Shown here piece after piece: positions 36,039-45,474 of a stretch of DNA of 64,000 nt (within the stretch, counting starts at the first letter, position 1; each line of letters opens with the position of its first letter). Position numbers and translations under genes: made by a program. Source of the DNA: Sphingobium lactosutens (GTDB lineage Bacteria > Pseudomonadota > Alphaproteobacteria > Sphingomonadales > Sphingomonadaceae); NCBI RefSeq assembly GCF_013393185.1, contig NZ_QJQX01000029.1, positions 1 through 64,000 on the forward strand, given 5' to 3'. Under the pieces are notes generated by a model. That model was not told the origin of the DNA. It did no database searches and saw only the letters and a list, made by a program, of their open reading frames with translations.

Positions 36039-37685
36039 TCACCGCCCCTGATTGCGCCAGCGCGTGATGGTGCGGTCGAGTATGTCGGCTTCGCTGCCGG
36101 ATTGACGCCATAGCTCGGTGAAGCTGGGATCGTTGGACGCGGGCCGGCGATGGGCCTCCAGATTGTCGAGCGCGACACGGATCGGCACGGCGACGCCCTC
36201 GCCGCAGATGATCGCCTCCCGATTGCGCAGCGCCGGGATCGAATCGAGGAAACCGCGCGCGCCTTCGGGCATCGCAGCCTTAACGAAGGCCTGGTCGCGA
36301 TCATTGTTGAGGCGCATGGAAATGATCGTGCCGCACTGCGACAATACGCCTTCGGCAAGGTCCGACGGACGCTGGGTGATGAGGCCCAGCGACACGCCAT
36401 ATTTGCGACCTTCCTTGGCGATGCGTTCCAATATCTTGCGCACCGCCTGACCCGATCCGGTCGTCGAACTCGGGATGTAGCGATGCGCTTCCTCGCAGAC
36501 GAGCAGGATCGGCCGCTGCGGCTCGTCGCGCGCCCAGATGGCATAGTCGAACACCAGCCGCGACAGGACCGACACCACGACGGAGGTGATGTCGGACGGC
36601 ATGGCCGACACATCGATGATGGAGATCGGCTTGCCGTCCGACGGCAGGCGAAAGATCTTCGCGAGGAAAGGCTGCATCGTGTCCGCGACCAGCATGCCGG
36701 AGAACATGAAGCTGTAGCGCGGATCGGCCTTGATCTCGTCGATCTTGGTCTTTAGCCGCATATAGGGCAGGGTGCCCGTCCCCTTGTCGAGCTTCCCCAT
36801 CTCGTTCTGGAGAATGTTGGTGAGGTCGGACAGGAGATAGGGAATGGGCGAATCCACCGTCAGCCGCCCAATGCTTTCCGCCAGCCGGTTCTTCGACCGC
36901 GCGGCAAGCAGGCATTTGGCGAGAATGTCGCTATCGACCGTCCGATCGGAGCCGGACGAGGTGACGAACACCTCGCAATGCTCCTCGAAATTCATCAGCC
37001 AGTAGGGCAGCGCCAGATTGTTGACGTCATAGACCGCGCCATTGCTGGCGAAGGCAGCGCCATATTCGCCATGCGGATCGATCATGACGATATGCCCCTG
37101 CGGCGACAGGTCGCAGATACGGTGCAGGATCAGCGCGGCGCTGGTCGACTTGCCGGTGCCGGTGGACCCCAGCAGCGCAAAATGTTTGCCCAGCATGGAA
37201 TCGACATAAAGCGCGGCGCGCGTGTCGCTGGTCGGATAGACGGTGCCGATCTCGACATTGGCGCGGTCGTCCGCCGCGTAGATCTGCTGCATGTCCTGGC
37301 TCGACACCGGAAAGATGTCGGTGCCGGGCGTCGGATAGCGCGTCACGCCGCGACGGAAATGGTGGATGCGGCCGGTCTGCGTCTCTTCATCGCCTTCGCC
37401 CAGAAAATCGATGTCGGCGACGATGCCCTTACTCGCCTGATCCAGCGTCATCGCGCGGACGCTGGCGACCAGCCAGCTATCGCCGACGCGCATCTTCACC
37501 TGGCTGCCGACCTGACCGGCCATGGCGATGCACGGATCGCTGTCCTGCCCCAGCACGCCCAGTCGCTGGGCATCGATCAGTATCTTTGAGCTGGAGCCGG
37601 CGATCTGAAACACCATCCCCATGGACTGGTCCAGCGAAGCAGTGGAGGCTGCGGTGAATTGGTGAGCGCTCGGCATTTGGGTCAT
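36039..37685 (-). CDS. HerA-like ATPase (DUF87)
   Basis: 548 residues from ATG 37685. An N-terminal HAS-barrel-like beta region precedes the RecA/FtsK-type ATPase with Walker A HFALLGSTGTGKSTSAALIL (about 173-181), IVMIDPHGEYGAAF (Walker B-like Asp-Pro-His), and LLVCEEAHRYIP (second acidic pair). The C-terminal part has GLITQRPSDLAEGVLSQCGTIISMRLNNDRDQ, typical of HerA. HerA hexamers move double-stranded DNA. No NurA nuclease gene is adjacent, so the partner is unclear. The gene is divergent from an acyltransferase across 219 bases. Confidence 0.88.
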   Translation of the reverse strand: MTQMPSAHQFTAASTASLDQSMGMVFQIAGSSSKILIDAQRLGVLGQDSDPCIAMAGQVGSQVKMRVGDSWLVASVRAMTLDQASKGIVADIDFLGEGDEETQTGRIHHFRRGVTRYPTPGTDIFPVSSQDMQQIYAADDRANVEIGTVYPTSDTRAALYVDSMLGKHFALLGSTGTGKSTSAALILHRICDLSPQGHIVMIDPHGEYGAAFASNGAVYDVNNLALPYWLMNFEEHCEVFVTSSGSDRTVDSDILAKCLLAARSKNRLAESIGRLTVDSPIPYLLSDLTNILQNEMGKLDKGTGTLPYMRLKTKIDEIKADPRYSFMFSGMLVADTMQPFLAKIFRLPSDGKPISIIDVSAMPSDITSVVVSVLSRLVFDYAIWARDEPQRPILLVCEEAHRYIPSSTTGSGQAVRKILERIAKEGRKYGVSLGLITQRPSDLAEGVLSQCGTIISMRLNNDRDQAFVKAAMPEGARGFLDSIPALRNREAIICGEGVAVPIRVALDNLEAHRRPASNDPSFTELWRQSGSEADILDRTITRWRNQGR

Positions 37686-37904
37686 GAGCCTGTGATCGTC
37701 CCCTGCGACCGGAACTGCGTCCGGTGAATGGACCATAACTAGCGATGAGAGGTAAAAATTGGCTTATGCCTATATGGTGGGACCGTTTCGCGCTCCCTAT
37801 CATGGTTCAACGACGTGGTTTTTACCCGCAGCTCCACCACGGACCATCCCGTCAACCGGAACATGAAGCCAGGTACAGCATTACACTAGCGTCACAATCA
37901 GGAT

Positions 37905-38993
37905 ATGTTCTTGCCCCAAACGATACCGGTCGATGGAGCGCGCCGCTCCGACGCGATTTCAATAGCCCGCGTCATCTGCATCCTGGGGGTGGTCTATGTT
38001 CATGCCTGGACCGGGCAGAATGGCGAGGCGCTGGCAGCCCTGCGCGGCAGCGGGCAGGATAATCTGCGCTGGACCCTGATGGAGATTTTCGGCCGCAGCG
38101 CCGTGCCGCTGCTCGGCTTGATTTCGGGCTGGCTGGTGGCTGCATCGGGGCGTACCCGCAACCTGCCCAGTCATGTCGAACGTAAGACGCGGACCATCCT
38201 GCTACCAATGATTCTCTGGAATCTGCTGGCGATCCTGTTCGTGTCGGGCGCCGCCTGGCTGTTCGGCCTGTCCGCGCCCCAGCCGCAATCGCTCTGGTGG
38301 ATCATTGACGAAGTACTCATCCTCACCCGCAATCCCGACATTGATGTGCAGATGCCGTTCCTGCGCGACCTGTTCCTCTGCATGCTTGCCGCGCCGCTTT
38401 TCGTGCGGTTGCCGGGCTGGATGCTCGCCCTGATCGGTCTGGCGGCCGGCGCCGCCCATATCGCAGGGATGGGGCCGCCCGTGCTGATGCGCGCGTCGAT
38501 CCTCTTCTTCTTCATCCTTGGCATCCTCGCGCGCCGGAACGCATGGGAGGAAACGGTCGCGCGCCTGCCTTTCCTGCTCGCTCTGTTGCCCTTCGCCCTG
38601 CTGATGGGCGCGCAGCTCTATCGATCGATCACGGTGGGCGATGGAGGATGGCAGGTGACGCAGCGTGGTCTGGACCTGGCTGTCCGCATCGCTGCCGCCA
38701 TCGCCTTCTGGCGCATCGCCTGGGCGCTGGCGGGCAGCGTCGCGCGCGGGCTGCTGCTGCGGATCGAGCCTTTCGCCTTTTTCCTCTTCTGCGCCCATCT
38801 CATCCTCATATGGCTGGGCGGACCGGTGCTGGGCGCGGTGTTCGGTCCGATGGGATCGCCCTTCTACCCCGTCTACCTCATCCTTCAGCCGCTGATCGTG
38901 CTGGCGGTGGTCGTCATGATCGGCCTTGCCTTGCAGCGGGTCGCGCCGGGGTTGGCGACGTTCCTCAGCGGCGGGCGGCTCAGGGCGCGCTGA
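37905..38993 (+). CDS. Membrane acyltransferase (acyltransferase-3 family)
   Basis: 362 residues, about ten membrane segments. [18 protein letters not shown] has the conserved His of the OafA/NodX acyltransferase-3 family. Long hydrophobic segments alternate with loops, without a C-terminal SGNH domain. Such enzymes transfer acyl groups to surface polysaccharides or lipids. The 3' end overlaps the luciferase-like gene by 14 bases on the opposite strand. The target glycan cannot be identified here. Confidence 0.85.
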   Translation: MFLPQTIPVDGARRSDAISIARVICILGVVYVHAWTGQNGEALAALRGSGQDNLRWTLMEIFGRSAVPLLGLISGWLVAASGRTRNLPSHVERKTRTILLPMILWNLLAILFVSGAAWLFGLSAPQPQSLWWIIDEVLILTRNPDIDVQMPFLRDLFLCMLAAPLFVRLPGWMLALIGLAAGAAHIAGMGPPVLMRASILFFFILGILARRNAWEETVARLPFLLALLPFALLMGAQLYRSITVGDGGWQVTQRGLDLAVRIAAAIAFWRIAWALAGSVARGLLLRIEPFAFFLFCAHLILIWLGGPVLGAVFGPMGSPFYPVYLILQPLIVLAVVVMIGLALQRVAPGLATFLSGGRLRAR

Positions 38994-39996
38994 AGGCGGG
39001 TTCCCGCGCATTCACCGCCTGCGCCGCCGCCATGGCGATGGCGAAGCTGCGCTTGCGCGCAGCCGGGTCGAAAATCTGCCCGGTCAGGATCAGCTCGTCC
39101 GCCTGGGTGCGACGCAGGAAGGCGGCGATGTCGCGCTCGACATCCGCCTGAGTGCCGATGCTCGACACGCTCAGCACATCGGCCAGCATCGCCTGCGCCT
39201 GCATCGGCAGACTGTCGAAATAGCCTTCGACCGGCGGCTGGAGCTTGCCGGGCTGGCCGGTGCGCAGGCGGACGAAGGCTTGCTGCATCGAACTGGCGAG
39301 CAACTGCGCCTCGTCCGCATCATCTGCCGCGAAGACATTATAGCCGGCCATCACATAGGGATATTTGAGCTGCGCCGACGGGCGGAAATCGCGCCGATAG
39401 ATGGCGATGGCCTCATCCAGCGCGGCGGGCGCAAAATGCGAGGCGAAGGCATAGGGCAGGCCGAGCGCGGCGGCCAACTGCGCGCCATAAAGGCTCGACC
39501 CCAATATCCAGATCGGCACGTCCGCTCCCGCGCCTGGCGTCGCTTCGATCCCCAGCCGCTCATCACCGGCGAAAAAGGCCTGCAACTCCATCACGTCGCG
39601 CGGGAACTGGTCGGGGCCGCCGGACAGGTTGCGGCGGATCGCCTGCGCGACCCGCTGATCGGAACCCGGAGCACGGCCAAGCCCCAGGTCGATACGGCCG
39701 GGGAAAAGCGCGTCCAGCGTGCCGAACTGCTCGGCGATCAGCAGCGGCGCATGATTGGGCAGCATGATCCCGCCCGCGCCGATCCGGATGGTGGATGTTG
39801 CATGACCGATATGTGCCAGTACGACGGCCGTCGCGGCCGACGCGATCCCCGCCATGCCATGATGTTCGGCCACCCAGAGGCGGTGATAGCCCAGCGCTTC
39901 GGCATGGGCGGCAAGATCGGCGGCATTGGCCAGGGCGGTCGCGGCGCTATCGCCTTCGCGAACGGGGACCAGATCGAGCAGGGAGAAGCGTGTCAT
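38980..39996 (-). CDS. LLM-class flavin-dependent oxidoreductase
   Basis: 338 residues from ATG 39996 (an in-frame ATG at 40005 is equally possible). [109 protein letters not shown] is the MsnO8/YhbW-type luciferase-like fold, a flavin-dependent monooxygenase family. Family members use FMNH2 or F420. The reaction catalysed is unknown. The gene overlaps the acyltransferase end by 14 bases in convergent orientation. Confidence 0.9.
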   Translation of the reverse strand: MTRFSLLDLVPVREGDSAATALANAADLAAHAEALGYHRLWVAEHHGMAGIASAATAVVLAHIGHATSTIRIGAGGIMLPNHAPLLIAEQFGTLDALFPGRIDLGLGRAPGSDQRVAQAIRRNLSGGPDQFPRDVMELQAFFAGDERLGIEATPGAGADVPIWILGSSLYGAQLAAALGLPYAFASHFAPAALDEAIAIYRRDFRPSAQLKYPYVMAGYNVFAADDADEAQLLASSMQQAFVRLRTGQPGKLQPPVEGYFDSLPMQAQAMLADVLSVSSIGTQADVERDIAAFLRRTQADELILTGQIFDPAARKRSFAIAMAAAQAVNAREPAFSAP

Positions 39997-40041
39997 GCCC
40001 GCCATATGGGGGCATGGTCAGTTTCATTTCAATACGAAAGA

Positions 40042-40482
40042 TTATCCGGCGCGACCGAAGGTGGCCACCGGCATGTCGGCCCGGCGGCCGAAGGTCGTCG
40101 GACGGCGTGCAGCCAGCGGGTTCGCATCGCGATCCAGCAGCGCCATCGTTTCGGTAAAGCAGGGGCGCAGGGCGACCACGGTTTCGATCAGTTCTTCCGG
40201 CCCTTCGCGCATTTCCACGCAGCGTCGTGCAGCCATCTCGATCTCTTCGGCCATGCCGCGCAGGCGATGTGCGCCGAACTGCGCCGATTCGCCCTTCAGC
40301 GTGTGCGCCGGCGTCACCAGCGCGGCGGCGTTGCGGGCGCGAAAGGCCTCTTCGATCGCATGGATCGACTTGACTCCATCTTCGCGGAAATAGCCCAGGA
40401 TGCGCAGGAAGGCCGTGCCCAGTTCGCTGCGCGTGCGCGAAAACTCGGTCCAGTCCACCAGCTCTGTCTGTAGATGAAGCAC
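40042..40482 (-). CDS. Hpt (histidine phosphotransfer) domain protein
   Basis: About 146 residues from GTG 40482, with GGGAG 6 bases upstream; the frame continues far upstream but the extra part is noncoding and overlaps the TusA-like gene. The Hpt core is DWTEFSRTRSELGTAFLRILGYFREDGVKSIHAIEEAFRARNAAALVTPAHTLKGESAQFGA, with the phosphorylated His in HTLKG (about 60). It should receive and pass on phosphoryl groups in a two-component relay. A near-consensus CtrA box lies 42 bases upstream. A basic tail (RRPTTFGRRADMPVATFGRAG) ends it. Confidence 0.85.
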   Translation of the reverse strand: MLHLQTELVDWTEFSRTRSELGTAFLRILGYFREDGVKSIHAIEEAFRARNAAALVTPAHTLKGESAQFGAHRLRGMAEEIEMAARRCVEMREGPEELIETVVALRPCFTETMALLDRDANPLAARRPTTFGRRADMPVATFGRAG

Positions 40483-40523
40483 CCGCCACTCCCTATTGTG
40501 CCGGGCCAAAATAGACTGTGCGT

Positions 40524-40539
40524 GTAAACGGCGGGTTAA
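40524..40539. promoter_or_regulatory. Near-consensus CtrA box upstream of the Hpt gene
   Basis: On the minus strand TTAA-CCCGCCG-TTTAC differs from TTAA-N7-TTAAC by one base. It lies about 42 bases upstream of the Hpt GTG start and overlaps the end of the TusA-like gene. CtrA control is inferred. Confidence 0.4.
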
Positions 40540-40760
40540 AGTGTGTGACCATTTCCCCTGCGTAGGGAGAAACGCTGGTCGCCGAGCCGGGCGAAATCCC
40601 ATTGATTTTGTTGGGCCAGCGCCGCCAGTTCGGCGGGCGCGATCGGATCGTCCGCTTCGATGATGATGGCATCTGCCTCGCGCATCGCCCGCGCCGCGCG
40701 CAGGACCGGCCAGGGACATTTCATGCCCCTGGCGTTTACTGCAACCGGATCGGACGCCAT
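40536..40760 (-). CDS. TusA/SirA-like sulfurtransferase
   Basis: 74 residues with the MKCPWPVL signature (Cys about 15), matching the TusA/SirA (COG0425) family that carries persulfide sulfur. It starts 4 bases after the der stop, so it is probably co-transcribed with der. It is close to the usual length of about 75 residues. Whether it works in tRNA thiolation or another sulfur relay is unknown. Confidence 0.88.
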   Translation of the reverse strand: MASDPVAVNARGMKCPWPVLRAARAMREADAIIIEADDPIAPAELAALAQQNQWDFARLGDQRFSLRRGNGHTL

Positions 40761-40764
40761 CGCT

Positions 40765-42132
40765 CTACTTCGTCGCGAACGGATTCTTCTGGCTCCGCAG
40801 CGTCAGCCGCACCGGCACCGCGCCGAAGCCCAGTTCTTTGCGGATGCCGTTCACCAGATAGCGGCGATAGCTTTCGGGCAGTTCGTCCAGTCGCGTCCCA
40901 AACAGCACGAACGTCGGCGGACGAGTCTTGTTCTGGGTGATGTAGCGCAGCTTGATCCGCTTGCCACCCGGCGCCGGTGGCGGATTGGCCTCCAGCGCGG
41001 TTTCGAACCAGCGGTTCAGGATGCCGGTGGACACGCGTTGCGACCAGGCCGTGCGCGTTTCGAAGGCGACATGGATCAGGTCGTCCAGACCTTTGCCCGT
41101 TGCGGCCGACACGGTCATGATCGGCACGCCGCGCACCTGCGCAAGGCCGTCCGACAGGGCCTGCTTGATGCCTTGATAGAGGGCCGACCCATTTTCCACC
41201 GTGTCCCACTTGTTGAGGGCGATGACGAGCGCACGGCCTTCCTCCAGCACCCTGTCGGCGATGCGCAGATCCTGCGCTTCCAGCCCGCGCGTCGAATCGA
41301 GCAGCAGCACGACGACCTCGGCGAAGTTCACGGCGTTCAGGCCGTCCGACACTGCCAGCTTTTCCAGCTTGTCCTGCACCTTGGCGCGCTTGCGCATGCC
41401 CGCCGTGTCGATCAGGCGGACGGGGCGCTCCAGCCCCTCGCGGTTGGTCCAGCTCCACTCGACGGCGATGCTGTCGCGGGTGATCCCGGCTTCAGGGCCG
41501 GTCAGGAGGCGGTTTTCACCCAGCAGCCGATTGATGAGCGTGGACTTGCCCGCATTGGGTCGGCCGACGATGGCGAGCTTGAGCGGCGCGCTCTCGTCAT
41601 CCTCGTAAAATTCCTTCTCGTGCGCCTCACCGTCCTCACGCTCCAGATGGGGGAGAAGCGCCTGGAACAGATCGGCCAGCCCCTGGCCATGTTCCGCGGA
41701 AAAGGGGATGGGTTCGCCCAGGCCCAGACTGAAGGACTCCATGACGCCGTCGTCGGCGGCCTTGCCTTCCGCCTTGTTGGCGACCAGCACAACCGGCGCA
41801 TCGTTGGCGCGCAGCCAGCGGGCGATTTCTTCGTCCAGCGGCGTGATGCCCGCGCGCGCGTCGATCATGAACAGCGCGACGTCGCAATTTTCCACCGCCG
41901 CTTCGGTCTGCATCCGCATCCGGCCGGGCAGGGACTGCGCGTCCTCATCCTCGTAACCGGCGGTGTCGACGATCGTGAAGTCGAGGCCCAGCAGGTGCGC
42001 CTCGCCCTCGCGCCGGTCTCGGGTGACGCCGGGCTGGTCGTCGACCAGCGCCAGCTTCTTGCCGACCAGACGATTGAACAGGGTGGACTTGCCCACATTG
42101 GGACGTCCGACGATGGCTACCGTGGGCAGCAT
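40765..42132 (-). CDS. der: Der (EngA) GTPase
   Basis: 455 residues with two tandem G domains: GRPNVGKSTLFNRLVG (first P-loop, about 8-16), DTAGYEDEDAQS, NKAEGKAADD, and GRPNAGKSTLINRLLG (second P-loop, about 190), DTAGMRKRAKVQD, NKWDTVENG. The C-terminal KH-like domain follows (KLRYITQNKTRPPTFVLFGTRLDELPESYRRYLVNGIR). Der acts in 50S ribosome assembly. The gene is downstream of bamB in the standard yfgM-bamB-der order, with a 141-base spacer that holds an inverted repeat. Confidence 0.98.
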   Translation of the reverse strand: MLPTVAIVGRPNVGKSTLFNRLVGKKLALVDDQPGVTRDRREGEAHLLGLDFTIVDTAGYEDEDAQSLPGRMRMQTEAAVENCDVALFMIDARAGITPLDEEIARWLRANDAPVVLVANKAEGKAADDGVMESFSLGLGEPIPFSAEHGQGLADLFQALLPHLEREDGEAHEKEFYEDDESAPLKLAIVGRPNAGKSTLINRLLGENRLLTGPEAGITRDSIAVEWSWTNREGLERPVRLIDTAGMRKRAKVQDKLEKLAVSDGLNAVNFAEVVVLLLDSTRGLEAQDLRIADRVLEEGRALVIALNKWDTVENGSALYQGIKQALSDGLAQVRGVPIMTVSAATGKGLDDLIHVAFETRTAWSQRVSTGILNRWFETALEANPPPAPGGKRIKLRYITQNKTRPPTFVLFGTRLDELPESYRRYLVNGIRKELGFGAVPVRLTLRSQKNPFATK

Positions 42133-42178
42133 GCCCGCTTCCTTCCGAGTTAAATAATGCGCTTGTCACAAACGCCGC

Positions 42179-42249
42179 GCTCCTGCGAAAGCGGGAGCCC
42201 AGGGTTCAAGGCCACTTGCCCGACCCTAGGCTCCTGCTTTCGCAGGAGC
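42179..42249. repeat. Extragenic inverted repeat between bamB and der
   Basis: The left arm (42179-42199, GCTCCTGCGAAAGCGGGAGCC) pairs with the right arm (42229-42249) with one mismatch, and CAGGGT/ACCCTA extend it. The motif resembles dispersed repeats seen in sphingomonads. It may reduce read-through or stabilise mRNA. Confidence 0.6.
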
Positions 42250-42273
42250 ACAAGCTTTTTCTGGAATCGGCTT

Positions 42274-43623
42274 TTAGCGGAAAGCCGTCAATTTTCCATC
42301 ATCGGCCAACACATAGAGCATGTTGTTGGCCACGATCGGCGACAGCGACATCGACTTGTTCATGTCGATGGTCGACTGGACATTGCCATTCGCGGGATCG
42401 ACATAGACCATTTCGCCGCGCGTCGACACGACGATCAAGCGGCCGCCGGCCAGGATCGGCCCGGTCCAGCGGATCGCCTTGTCCTTCTTCTTTTCCTTCT
42501 GCCAGCGGCGCAGCTGGCTGACCCAGCGGATCTTGCCGGTGGCGCGCGCGACGCAGAGCAGGCGGGCGTCGCTGGTCACGGCGAACACCCATTCGCCCAC
42601 GACGGCCGGGGTCGAAATGCCCGCGATGTTGATTTCCCAGAGGCGCTGGCCGCTGGTCAGTTCATAGCTTGCCATGCGGCCGCCCTGACCGATTGCGAAG
42701 ACGCGGCCGCGATCGATAACCGGATCGGCATCGATGTCGGTCAAGGTCGCCACGGCGGTCGAAATGCTGGTGCGCGACAGCGCGTCGCCCCAAAGGCTGC
42801 GGCCATTTTCATAGCGATAGGCGGTGATTTCGCCCGAGCTATAGCCCGCGATGACCGTACCCTGCGCCGCGGCAGGGGCGGCAACGCCGAAAATGCCCGT
42901 GACCTGCAACGTGCCGCTGTCGGTCCACTGGGTTTCGCCGTCGCTCTGGTTGAGGGCGAAAATCTGGTTATCCTGGCCCATCACATAGACATGGCCGTTT
43001 TCCAGCGTCGGGGCGCCGCGCAACGGGCCGCCCGGATGCTTCTTCCAGATGATCGCGCCGTCGGAAACATTAAGCGCGAACACATCGCCAAGGCCTGTGC
43101 TGGCGAACACCCGGTCGCCCAGCACGCTGACGCCGCCGCCGAACAGCGCGCGGCCATTGCCCTTGCCTTCGGAGGGGAGGTTGGTCTGCCACAGCTTCGA
43201 TCCGCTCGCGGTGTCGTAGGCGATGACATGCGCGCCGGCGTCGGTGACGAACAGTTTGCCGCCCGCGACCACCGGCGACGCCGCGAGACGCGCCTGTGGC
43301 GAGCTGCCCTCGATCTTGGTGGTCCACACCTGGGTCGGCGAACCGCCCAGCGACACATGGCCCATCGCCTTGGACGGGTCGCCGCCCGGCTGCGCCCATG
43401 CGTCATTGACATAGGGGGCGGGCAGGCTGACCGGCACGTCGGCCAGCGACGGTTCGACCTCCACGCCCTGCTCATTGGTCAGGATCGATACGCGATTGCC
43501 GACGACCGGCGTCTTGGGGCCGCCCTTCTTGCCGCCGACGATGCCGCAGCCGGCGAGCAGCGCGATCATCGCCACCATGGTCATGCTACGCCCGATCGGC
43601 GCCAGGCTCTTCATGCTTACCAT
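42274..43623 (-). CDS. bamB: Outer-membrane assembly lipoprotein BamB
   Basis: 449 residues with a lipoprotein signal (TMVAMIALLAGCGIVGGKKGG, lipobox LLAGC). It is followed by a PQQ-type beta-propeller: repeated units such as GGKLFVTDAGAHVIAYDTASGSKLWQTNL, GDRVFASTGLGDVFALNVSDGAIIWKK, and NNMLYVLADDGKLTAFR. BamB supports BamA in beta-barrel insertion. ATG 43623 follows AAGGAT, with a second possible ATG at 43614. The gene is preceded by the YfgM-like protein (8 bases) and followed by der, the conserved order. Confidence 0.95.
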   Translation of the reverse strand: MVSMKSLAPIGRSMTMVAMIALLAGCGIVGGKKGGPKTPVVGNRVSILTNEQGVEVEPSLADVPVSLPAPYVNDAWAQPGGDPSKAMGHVSLGGSPTQVWTTKIEGSSPQARLAASPVVAGGKLFVTDAGAHVIAYDTASGSKLWQTNLPSEGKGNGRALFGGGVSVLGDRVFASTGLGDVFALNVSDGAIIWKKHPGGPLRGAPTLENGHVYVMGQDNQIFALNQSDGETQWTDSGTLQVTGIFGVAAPAAAQGTVIAGYSSGEITAYRYENGRSLWGDALSRTSISTAVATLTDIDADPVIDRGRVFAIGQGGRMASYELTSGQRLWEINIAGISTPAVVGEWVFAVTSDARLLCVARATGKIRWVSQLRRWQKEKKKDKAIRWTGPILAGGRLIVVSTRGEMVYVDPANGNVQSTIDMNKSMSLSPIVANNMLYVLADDGKLTAFR

Positions 43624-43631
43624 GTACTCGC

Positions 43632-44330
43632 TTATCCTTCGCTCGGCTCAGCCGGTATCTCGACCGCATCGATACCCATGACGCCTGCCATCTGACGGGC
43701 GCGTGAACGGATCGACTGGGGCACATTGGCATCCTTGGCCAGCGCGGCGAACATCGGGCCGGCCAGATCGGTCTTGCCCATCTTCATATAGGCGATGGCG
43801 ACCATTTCGCCGGCGCTGCCGAACCAGGGCGCGCCCTCGACCGCGAGCGGCTTGAGGCGGTCCACCACCTGCTGGGGCTTGAGGCTGTCATACTCCAGCG
43901 AGGTCTGGCGGATCAGCGCCAGGTCGCGATAGGGCTGATCGAGGCCGCTGTCCGCCGCCATGGCGCTATAGACGGCGATCGCGCCCTTGGCATCGCCCTT
44001 GCGCGCGGCAGCGCCCGCCTTGGTCAGCAGCGCCGAAGCGCGGTAGCCCGGCTGGCTGGCCTTGGTCAGCGCGTCGAGCTGCTTGGCGTCGGGCGTGCCG
44101 CCGCCGACCGCGGTCTGTAGCACGCTGTCCATCTGCTCGGACACAGCCTCGGACTGGGTTTTGCTGTAATGCTGCCAATAGAGCCAGCCACCGAACGCGG
44201 CGAGGCCGAGCACCACTACGACCAGCAGGGCGCGGCCATACCGTTCCCAGAAGGTCAGAAGCTGGTCCTGACGAACCGCTTCGTCCACTTCGCGCATGAA
44301 GGCTTCGCTGTTTTGCGGCGTAAGTGCCAC
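43632..44330 (-). CDS. YfgM-like membrane-anchored TPR protein
   Basis: 232 residues from GTG 44330 with GGAGA 5 bases upstream. A single membrane segment (about 28-50, ALLVVVVLGLAAFGGWLYWQHY) separates a short cytoplasmic N-terminus (EVDEAVRQDQLLTFWERYGR) from a TPR-like periplasmic region (QPGYRASALLTKAGAAARKGDAKGAIAVYSAMAADSGLDQPYRDLALIRQTSLEYDSL). YfgM-like proteins assist periplasmic chaperone and secretion networks and usually lie before bamB, as here. Confidence 0.88.
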   Translation of the reverse strand: MALTPQNSEAFMREVDEAVRQDQLLTFWERYGRALLVVVVLGLAAFGGWLYWQHYSKTQSEAVSEQMDSVLQTAVGGGTPDAKQLDALTKASQPGYRASALLTKAGAAARKGDAKGAIAVYSAMAADSGLDQPYRDLALIRQTSLEYDSLKPQQVVDRLKPLAVEGAPWFGSAGEMVAIAYMKMGKTDLAGPMFAALAKDANVPQSIRSRARQMAGVMGIDAVEIPAEPSEG

Positions 44331-44404
44331 GGGAATCTCCGAGAAATGGGTCAGACAATCTGCCGGAAGGCGCGATCAATAGCGGCGCTTATGCCACAGG
44401 CAAA

Positions 44405-45277
44405 TCACTTTTTGGGTCGATAGACCTGTTCTTCGGTCGGAAAGGCCCGACTGCGCACGTCGGCGGCATAACGTTCGGCGGCATTGCCGATCGTTTCCGC
44501 CAGATTGGCGTAGCGTTTCACGAAGCGGGCCGTGCGCTCGAACATGCCCAGCATATCCTCCGCCACCAGCACCTGCCCGTCGCAGCGGGCCGATGCGCCG
44601 ATGCCGATCACCGGCACGTCGACGCTGGCCGTGATGGTGTCGGCCAGTTCCTCCATCACGCCCTCGACCACCATCGAGAAGGCGCCGGCGGCCGCCACGG
44701 CGCGGGCGTCGCCCAGTATCTTGGCATGTTCCTCCTGGCTCTTGCCGCGCGCGCCATAGCCGCCCAACGCGTTGACCGCCTGCGGGGTGAGGCCGATATG
44801 CGCCATCACCGGAATGCCGCGCTGGCCGAGGAAGCGGATCGTCTCCGCCATCGCCTCGCCGCCTTCCAGCTTCACGCCCGCCGCGCCCGTTTCCGCCATG
44901 ATCCGGCTGGCGCTGGCGAAGGCCTGTTGCGGCGATCCCTCATAGCTGCCGAAGGGCATGTCGACGATCACCAGGCTATGATAGCTGCCCCGCACCACGG
45001 CTGCGCCATGGGCGATCATCATGTCGAGCGTGACGGGCAGGGTGGAGGGCAGGCCATAGATCACCTGGCCCAGCGAATCGCCGACCAGCAGCATGTCGCA
45101 ATGCGGATCGAGCAGTTGCGCCTGTCGCGCCGTATAGGCGGTCAGCATCACCAGCGGTTCCGCCGTCTGTCCTTCGAACTTGCGCCGCTGGATGGCGGGC
45201 ACGGTCAGGCGCTTCATCGGCGCAGGCGTGGGGTTGGCGCGGCTGGTGGCGGTGTCGATCGTGAAGGTCGTGGACAT
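44405..45277 (-). CDS. panB: 3-methyl-2-oxobutanoate hydroxymethyltransferase
   Basis: 290 residues with the PanB core: [77 protein letters not shown]-like ([51 protein letters not shown]). The enzyme makes ketopantoate from ketoisovalerate and methylene-tetrahydrofolate in pantothenate/CoA synthesis. The fit is full length. It is apart from panC in this window. A 74-base gap separates it from the YfgM-like gene. Confidence 0.97.
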   Translation of the reverse strand: MSTTFTIDTATSRANPTPAPMKRLTVPAIQRRKFEGQTAEPLVMLTAYTARQAQLLDPHCDMLLVGDSLGQVIYGLPSTLPVTLDMMIAHGAAVVRGSYHSLVIVDMPFGSYEGSPQQAFASASRIMAETGAAGVKLEGGEAMAETIRFLGQRGIPVMAHIGLTPQAVNALGGYGARGKSQEEHAKILGDARAVAAAGAFSMVVEGVMEELADTITASVDVPVIGIGASARCDGQVLVAEDMLGMFERTARFVKRYANLAETIGNAAERYAADVRSRAFPTEEQVYRPKK

Positions 45278-45336
45278 GGTGGCGCTCTACCCCAGCGGCG
45301 GGCGGGGCGCAAATGCCGGAAGGCCGGGAGCGGCCC

Positions 45337-45462
45337 GTTGTGGGACCGATCCCCAACTGTTGCGGACGTGGGCGCGGCACGCCGCGTGCGGTTCTTGTAG
45401 TTGTGGGGCACGGAACACCGCGCCCCGTCTTTGAGGTTGTGGGCGCGGCAGGCCGCGCCCAC
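45337..45462. repeat. Tandem GTGGG-hairpin units between panB and the TonB receptor
   Basis: Four units, each starting with a GTTGTGGG- or GACGTGGG-like octamer (45337, 45365, 45400, 45436), occur about 28-36 bases apart. The last is a perfect hairpin with arms GTGGGCGCGGC and GCCGCGCCCAC (45439-45462). The third has arms GGGGCACGG and CCGCGCCCC (45405-45426), and the second is CGCGGC-AC-GCCGCG (45373-45386). No run of T follows on the minus strand, so these are structured repeats rather than a typical terminator. Confidence 0.6.
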
Positions 45463-45474
45463 GGGGGTGAGCCG

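Noticed and set aside
38926-42153. Two long plus-strand frames (515 and 497 residues) across the LLM, Hpt, TusA and der genes
   Set aside because: They run antisense to four genes with clear family motifs and show no motif themselves.
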